Shown: positions 6,614 through 9,392 of the stretch, in pieces
Layout of the letters: the number at the start of each line of letters is the position of its first letter
Numbering within the stretch: the first letter of the stretch is position 1
NCBI GenBank assembly: GCA_030151665.1
Contig: JASLDB010000268.1
Span: 1-9,392, forward strand
From: Neisseriaceae bacterium
GTDB lineage: Bacteria > Pseudomonadota > Gammaproteobacteria > Burkholderiales > Neisseriaceae
Direction of reading: 5' to 3'
DNA: 9,392 nt
Notes under the pieces: model-generated
What the model saw: only the letters and a program-made list of their open reading frames with translations
What the model was told of the DNA's origin: nothing
Databases searched by the model: none
Made by a program: the position numbers and the translations under genes

Positions 6614-8512
6614 ATGTCCGCCTTAAATGCCATTTTAAACTTGTCCCGCACCCAGAAAAAAATCATTTTTGTGTGCCATGACCTTATCATCATTGCCTGT
6701 GCATTTTGGCTGGCATTGGCCATTCGTTTGCCTTTTGCTATTGAGTGGCAAAAACCATCCAACTGGCTATTGTTTGGCGTCACTGAAATCCTGACCATCG
6801 GTTTGTTTATCAACCTAGGACTTTACCGTGCCGTGATTCGCTATGCTGGCTCAAAAATGCTGCTCACTTGTTTAACAGGCAGTATTTTGTCCACTTTAGC
6901 ACTGGTGCTCACTGCTTTTTTCACCCATTCCGAATTACCACGCAGCATTCCCTTGATGTATTTTCTATTGTCAGTGGTGTCGTTTACTGGCTCTCGCTTG
7001 ATTATCAAAGAATTGTCGCGCATGGGTAGCAAAGCTTTTGGACAACCGGTGTTAATCTACGGTGCAGGTCAATCTGGCCGACAATTGCTAGAAGCACTAA
7101 AATATGTGGACGAATACCACCCCATCGCATTTGTTGATGACAATCCCGATTTGCATCGCTCCATTATTCAAAATTACACGGTCTATTCACCGAAAAAATT
7201 GCTGTCTTTAATCGACAAATATGACATTGAGAAAATTCTATTGGCCATCCCCAGTGCCAGCAATGAAGAACGCCAACGTATTTTAAACTTACTCACCCCC
7301 ATGCCATGTGAAGTCCTGACGATTCCTGGTATGCGTGATTTGGTCGATGGTCGCGTGACAGTAGATGCTTTAAAACCCGTTTCCGTGATTGATTTACTCG
7401 GTCGCACACCCATTGAACCCAAAGAAAACTTAATGGCTGCCAACATTAGCAATCAAGTGGTGATGGTCACTGGTGCAGGTGGTTCAATTGGCTCGGAATT
7501 GTGTCGCCAAATCATTGCCTACCAACCCAAAACCTTATTGCTATTTGAATTATCTGAATTTGCTCTATACCGCATTGATAAAGAGCTGCGTGAATGGCTA
7601 GACAAGAAAAACATCGCCATGCCGATTATTCCCCTATTGGGTTCCATTCAACACAAAAAGCGCCTTGTGAATGTGATGCAACAGTTCAAAGTGGATACGG
7701 TTTACCACGCAGCCGCTTACAAACATGTGCCCATGGTTGAATTTAATGTAATTGAAGGGATTCGCAACAATGTTTTTGGTACCTTATTTTGCGCCCAAGC
7801 AGCTAACGAAGCGGGGGTTAAAAACTTTGTTCTGATTTCAACTGATAAAGCCGTTCGCCCAACCAATACCATGGGCGCCTCCAAGCGCATGGCAGAATTG
7901 GCATTGCAAGCATTGGCCGCACAAGACGGTCAAAAAACCCGCTATGCCATGGTACGTTTTGGCAATGTGTTGGGTTCATCTGGCTCGGTTGTGCCTTTAT
8001 TTGAAAAACAAATCAAACAAGGTGGACCCATCACCCTTACCCACCCTGAAATCACCCGCTTTTTCATGACCATCCCAGAAGCTGCACAATTGGTGATTCA
8101 GGCTGGTGCATTGGGCCATGGGGGTGATGTTTTTGTTTTAGACATGGGTGAGTCGGTCAAAATTATTGATTTGGCCAAGAAAATGATTTTACTCAGTGGA
8201 TTGGAAATCAAGGATTTAAGCAATCCGCAAGGCGATATTGAAATTAAAATCACGGGCTTACGCCCCGGCGAGAAATTGTATGAAGAACTTTTAATCGGTG
8301 ACAACGTCGAAAAAAGCGAACACCCTCGCATCATGACAGCCACCGAAGCCATGTTGTCATGGGATACATTAAGCGAATTATTACAACGACTTGATACAGC
8401 ATGCAAAGACAGTGATTACGAAACCGTTCGCCAAATTTTGCTAGAAGCCCCCACTGGTTTTAAACCCACTGATGGCATTTGTGATTTACTGTGGCAGCAA
8501 AGCCGACATTAA
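6614..8512 (+). CDS. Membrane-bound UDP-GlcNAc 4,6-dehydratase, WbpM/PglF type
   Basis: A 632-residue full-length member of the WbpM / C. jejuni PglF / neisserial PglD family. The N-terminal membrane domain has four hydrophobic segments (about 17-40, 52-70, 82-104, 112-130). A first Rossmann-like region starts at LIYGAGQSGRQLLEAL (147-162). The catalytic extended-SDR domain begins at VTGAGGSIGSE (285-295, NAD binding). The active-site segment has Thr410, Asp411 and Lys412 (STDKAVRPTN), then Met420 and Lys424 (TMGASKR). Met sits where classical SDRs have Tyr, as in WbpM and PglF. The reaction is UDP-GlcNAc to UDP-2-acetamido-2,6-dideoxy-hexos-4-ulose at the inner membrane, the substrate expected by the aminotransferase at 3714-4883. 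The ATG at 6614 gives the family N-terminus. The next codons upstream in frame reach a stop at 6572-6574 without another ATG. No good Shine-Dalgarno sequence is visible. A hairpin separates it from galE. Confidence 0.94.
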   Translation: MSALNAILNLSRTQKKIIFVCHDLIIIACAFWLALAIRLPFAIEWQKPSNWLLFGVTEILTIGLFINLGLYRAVIRYAGSKMLLTCLTGSILSTLALVLTAFFTHSELPRSIPLMYFLLSVVSFTGSRLIIKELSRMGSKAFGQPVLIYGAGQSGRQLLEALKYVDEYHPIAFVDDNPDLHRSIIQNYTVYSPKKLLSLIDKYDIEKILLAIPSASNEERQRILNLLTPMPCEVLTIPGMRDLVDGRVTVDALKPVSVIDLLGRTPIEPKENLMAANISNQVVMVTGAGGSIGSELCRQIIAYQPKTLLLFELSEFALYRIDKELREWLDKKNIAMPIIPLLGSIQHKKRLVNVMQQFKVDTVYHAAAYKHVPMVEFNVIEGIRNNVFGTLFCAQAANEAGVKNFVLISTDKAVRPTNTMGASKRMAELALQALAAQDGQKTRYAMVRFGNVLGSSGSVVPLFEKQIKQGGPITLTHPEITRFFMTIPEAAQLVIQAGALGHGGDVFVLDMGESVKIIDLAKKMILLSGLEIKDLSNPQGDIEIKITGLRPGEKLYEELLIGDNVEKSEHPRIMTATEAMLSWDTLSELLQRLDTACKDSDYETVRQILLEAPTGFKPTDGICDLLWQQSRH

Positions 8513-8525
8513 ATCCATCTACCCC

Positions 8526-8532
8526 AAGGAAA
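8526..8532 (+). promoter_or_regulatory. Ribosome binding site that fixes the start of the secreted protein
   Basis: AAGGAAA lies 8 nt (counted from the GGA) before the ATG at 8539. It is the clearest Shine-Dalgarno site in the window. It favours this start over an in-frame ATG at 8491 that would overlap the dehydratase and bury the signal peptide. Confidence 0.7.
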
Positions 8533-8538
8533 CATCAC

Positions 8539-9390
8539 ATGAAGCCATTCATTTTGCCTTTATTATTGATTACCACGTTTGGTATTAGCAATGCCCAAGC
8601 CAAGCAAGTCAATAGCTTAAGCGAAGTGCCTGCCACCATTAATAACACAGCAGGCAAAACGGCTTACTTAGAGCAAATGAATGGTAATTTACCCCCCAAT
8701 CCCTATCAAGCCCTACCCAAACACATCAACCCAACCCAGCTGTTACACTGGCTTGCACCCAATGAAAAACCACAGAATCTGATTTTCAGCGGCATGCGCC
8801 GTTGGCAAAACGATCAACAATTTATTGTGGTGGCTTGCTTTGCCAAATCAACTGAAGCTGCTCAATATGCATTAAAGCAAGATGGCTACCAATGTGCCCT
8901 TGATTACAATACCGATAATCACAATCGCTTTTACTTAGGTGTCATTGAAACCAATGAAAATAACTTTGTACCCATTGCAATGTCAGGTTTAATTGAAACC
9001 AAAATGACAGGTCATATTGGTGATGATGTGACCCCTCAATCGTACGGCTATCTGGATTTGGCACCTTATCAAATTTCACCCGACAGCATGGCATTTGGTT
9101 TACGTACCCAATTTGTAGATGGTTATGCTGGTGGTGGTGTTATTTCTCACAATCTGATTCTGTTTCGCATTCATGAGCAAAAACTGGATATGATTTTAAA
9201 CACACCCATTTACCAGCTCGAAGACTTAGCGGGAGAATGGAATCCAGATGGCTCAAGGCAGCGCCATGTTTCCGAAACCAATACCACTGTTATCATGCGC
9301 CCCACCCAAACCCTTGGCTTTTATGATTTGATGCTCAAAACAGGCAAAGAAAAAACCATCTTAAAATGGAACGGCAAGCAATACCAATAA
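8539..9390 (+). CDS. Secreted protein of unknown function
   Basis: I do not recognise this 283-residue protein. From the ATG at 8539 it has a Sec signal peptide: basic Lys2, hydrophobic core FILPLLLITTFGI (4-16) and a SNAQA cleavage site after residue 21. No lipobox cysteine is present, so a soluble periplasmic or exported protein is expected. The mature part has two cysteines, Cys100 (FIVVACFAK) and Cys119 (DGYQCALD), 19 residues apart, which could form a disulfide. It is rich in Asn, Gln and Thr, with no evident catalytic motif. It contains a Gly-rich turn, DGYAGGG (194-200), and ends in LKWNGKQYQ, a tail like that of small periplasmic beta-rich proteins. It starts 26 nt after the dehydratase stop, so co-transcription is likely, but a role in polysaccharide work is only inferred from position. 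The stop is 2 nt from the window end, so downstream context is unseen. Confidence 0.85.
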   Translation: MKPFILPLLLITTFGISNAQAKQVNSLSEVPATINNTAGKTAYLEQMNGNLPPNPYQALPKHINPTQLLHWLAPNEKPQNLIFSGMRRWQNDQQFIVVACFAKSTEAAQYALKQDGYQCALDYNTDNHNRFYLGVIETNENNFVPIAMSGLIETKMTGHIGDDVTPQSYGYLDLAPYQISPDSMAFGLRTQFVDGYAGGGVISHNLILFRIHEQKLDMILNTPIYQLEDLAGEWNPDGSRQRHVSETNTTVIMRPTQTLGFYDLMLKTGKEKTILKWNGKQYQ

Positions 9391-9392
9391 AT

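Noticed and set aside
8098..8406. Minus-strand open frame of 102 codons
   Set aside because: It is wholly antisense to conserved coding sequence of the dehydratase, and its translation shows no recognisable domain. It is a shadow frame.
8491..8538. Upstream in-frame ATG of the secreted protein
   Set aside because: It overlaps the dehydratase, would put 16 polar residues before the signal peptide, and lacks the clear AAGGAAA site that precedes 8539.
1..9392. Frequent GCCATT/GCCATTGCC words as possible DNA-uptake sequences
   Set aside because: They are mostly in frame as Ala-Ile or Ala-Met codons and follow the codon preference of the genes. No longer conserved word stands out, and I did not see the neisserial core GCCGTCTGAA.
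1..9392. Mobile elements, CRISPR arrays, tRNA or rRNA genes
   Set aside because: No transposase, direct-repeat array or RNA-gene pattern was seen; the window is almost entirely intact coding sequence on one strand.

Overview
The window is a polysaccharide or glycan assembly locus with every gene on the + strand. It comes from a moderately AT-rich Gram-negative bacterium, most likely a gamma- or betaproteobacterium. That placement is an inference from gene content and codon habits (frequent GCC for Ala, ATT for Ile, CCC for Pro, TTA/TTG for Leu). No taxon-specific marker such as an rRNA gene or a recognised DNA-uptake repeat is visible, so I go no further.

Positions 1-6505 look like one tightly packed transcription unit of six genes: a Wzx-type flippase cut by the left window edge, two GT4 glycosyltransferases, a DegT/DnrJ/EryC1/StrS sugar aminotransferase, a small monotopic phosphoglycosyl transferase (PGT), and a GalE-type UDP-hexose 4-epimerase. 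The first four junctions are overlaps (three ATGA junctions of 4 nt, then one of 7 nt), and the fifth is a 3-nt gap. A 108-bp intergenic stretch follows, with a clear interrupted inverted repeat that looks like a terminator or attenuator. After it come a membrane-anchored WbpM/PglF-type UDP-GlcNAc 4,6-dehydratase (6614-8512) and, 26 nt later, an unrecognised secreted protein (8539-9390). Everything outside the one 108-bp spacer is essentially coding.

From family knowledge the genes can be read as one pathway. The dehydratase converts UDP-GlcNAc to a UDP-4-keto-6-deoxy-HexNAc, and the aminotransferase converts that to a UDP-4-amino-4,6-dideoxy-HexNAc. The PGT loads the first phospho-sugar onto undecaprenyl phosphate at the cytoplasmic face. 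The two GT4 enzymes extend it, with the epimerase supplying UDP-Gal and/or UDP-GalNAc, and the flippase moves the lipid-linked oligosaccharide across the membrane. The gene set resembles the neisserial pgl locus (flippase, PGT, aminotransferase, membrane dehydratase) and many O-antigen or capsule clusters. Here, however, the PGT has no fused acetyltransferase, and no acetyltransferase, Wzy polymerase or oligosaccharyltransferase lies in the window. Whether the product is O-antigen, capsule or a protein-linked glycan cannot be decided from this stretch.

The most informative residue-level details are a cysteine (Cys301) in the epimerase at the position that controls acceptance of N-acetylated UDP-sugars, a Met (Met420) where most short-chain dehydrogenases carry the catalytic Tyr in the dehydratase, and the hairpin that separates the dehydratase from the main operon. 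I see no strong sign of an entirely novel system; the least explained item is the secreted protein at the right end.
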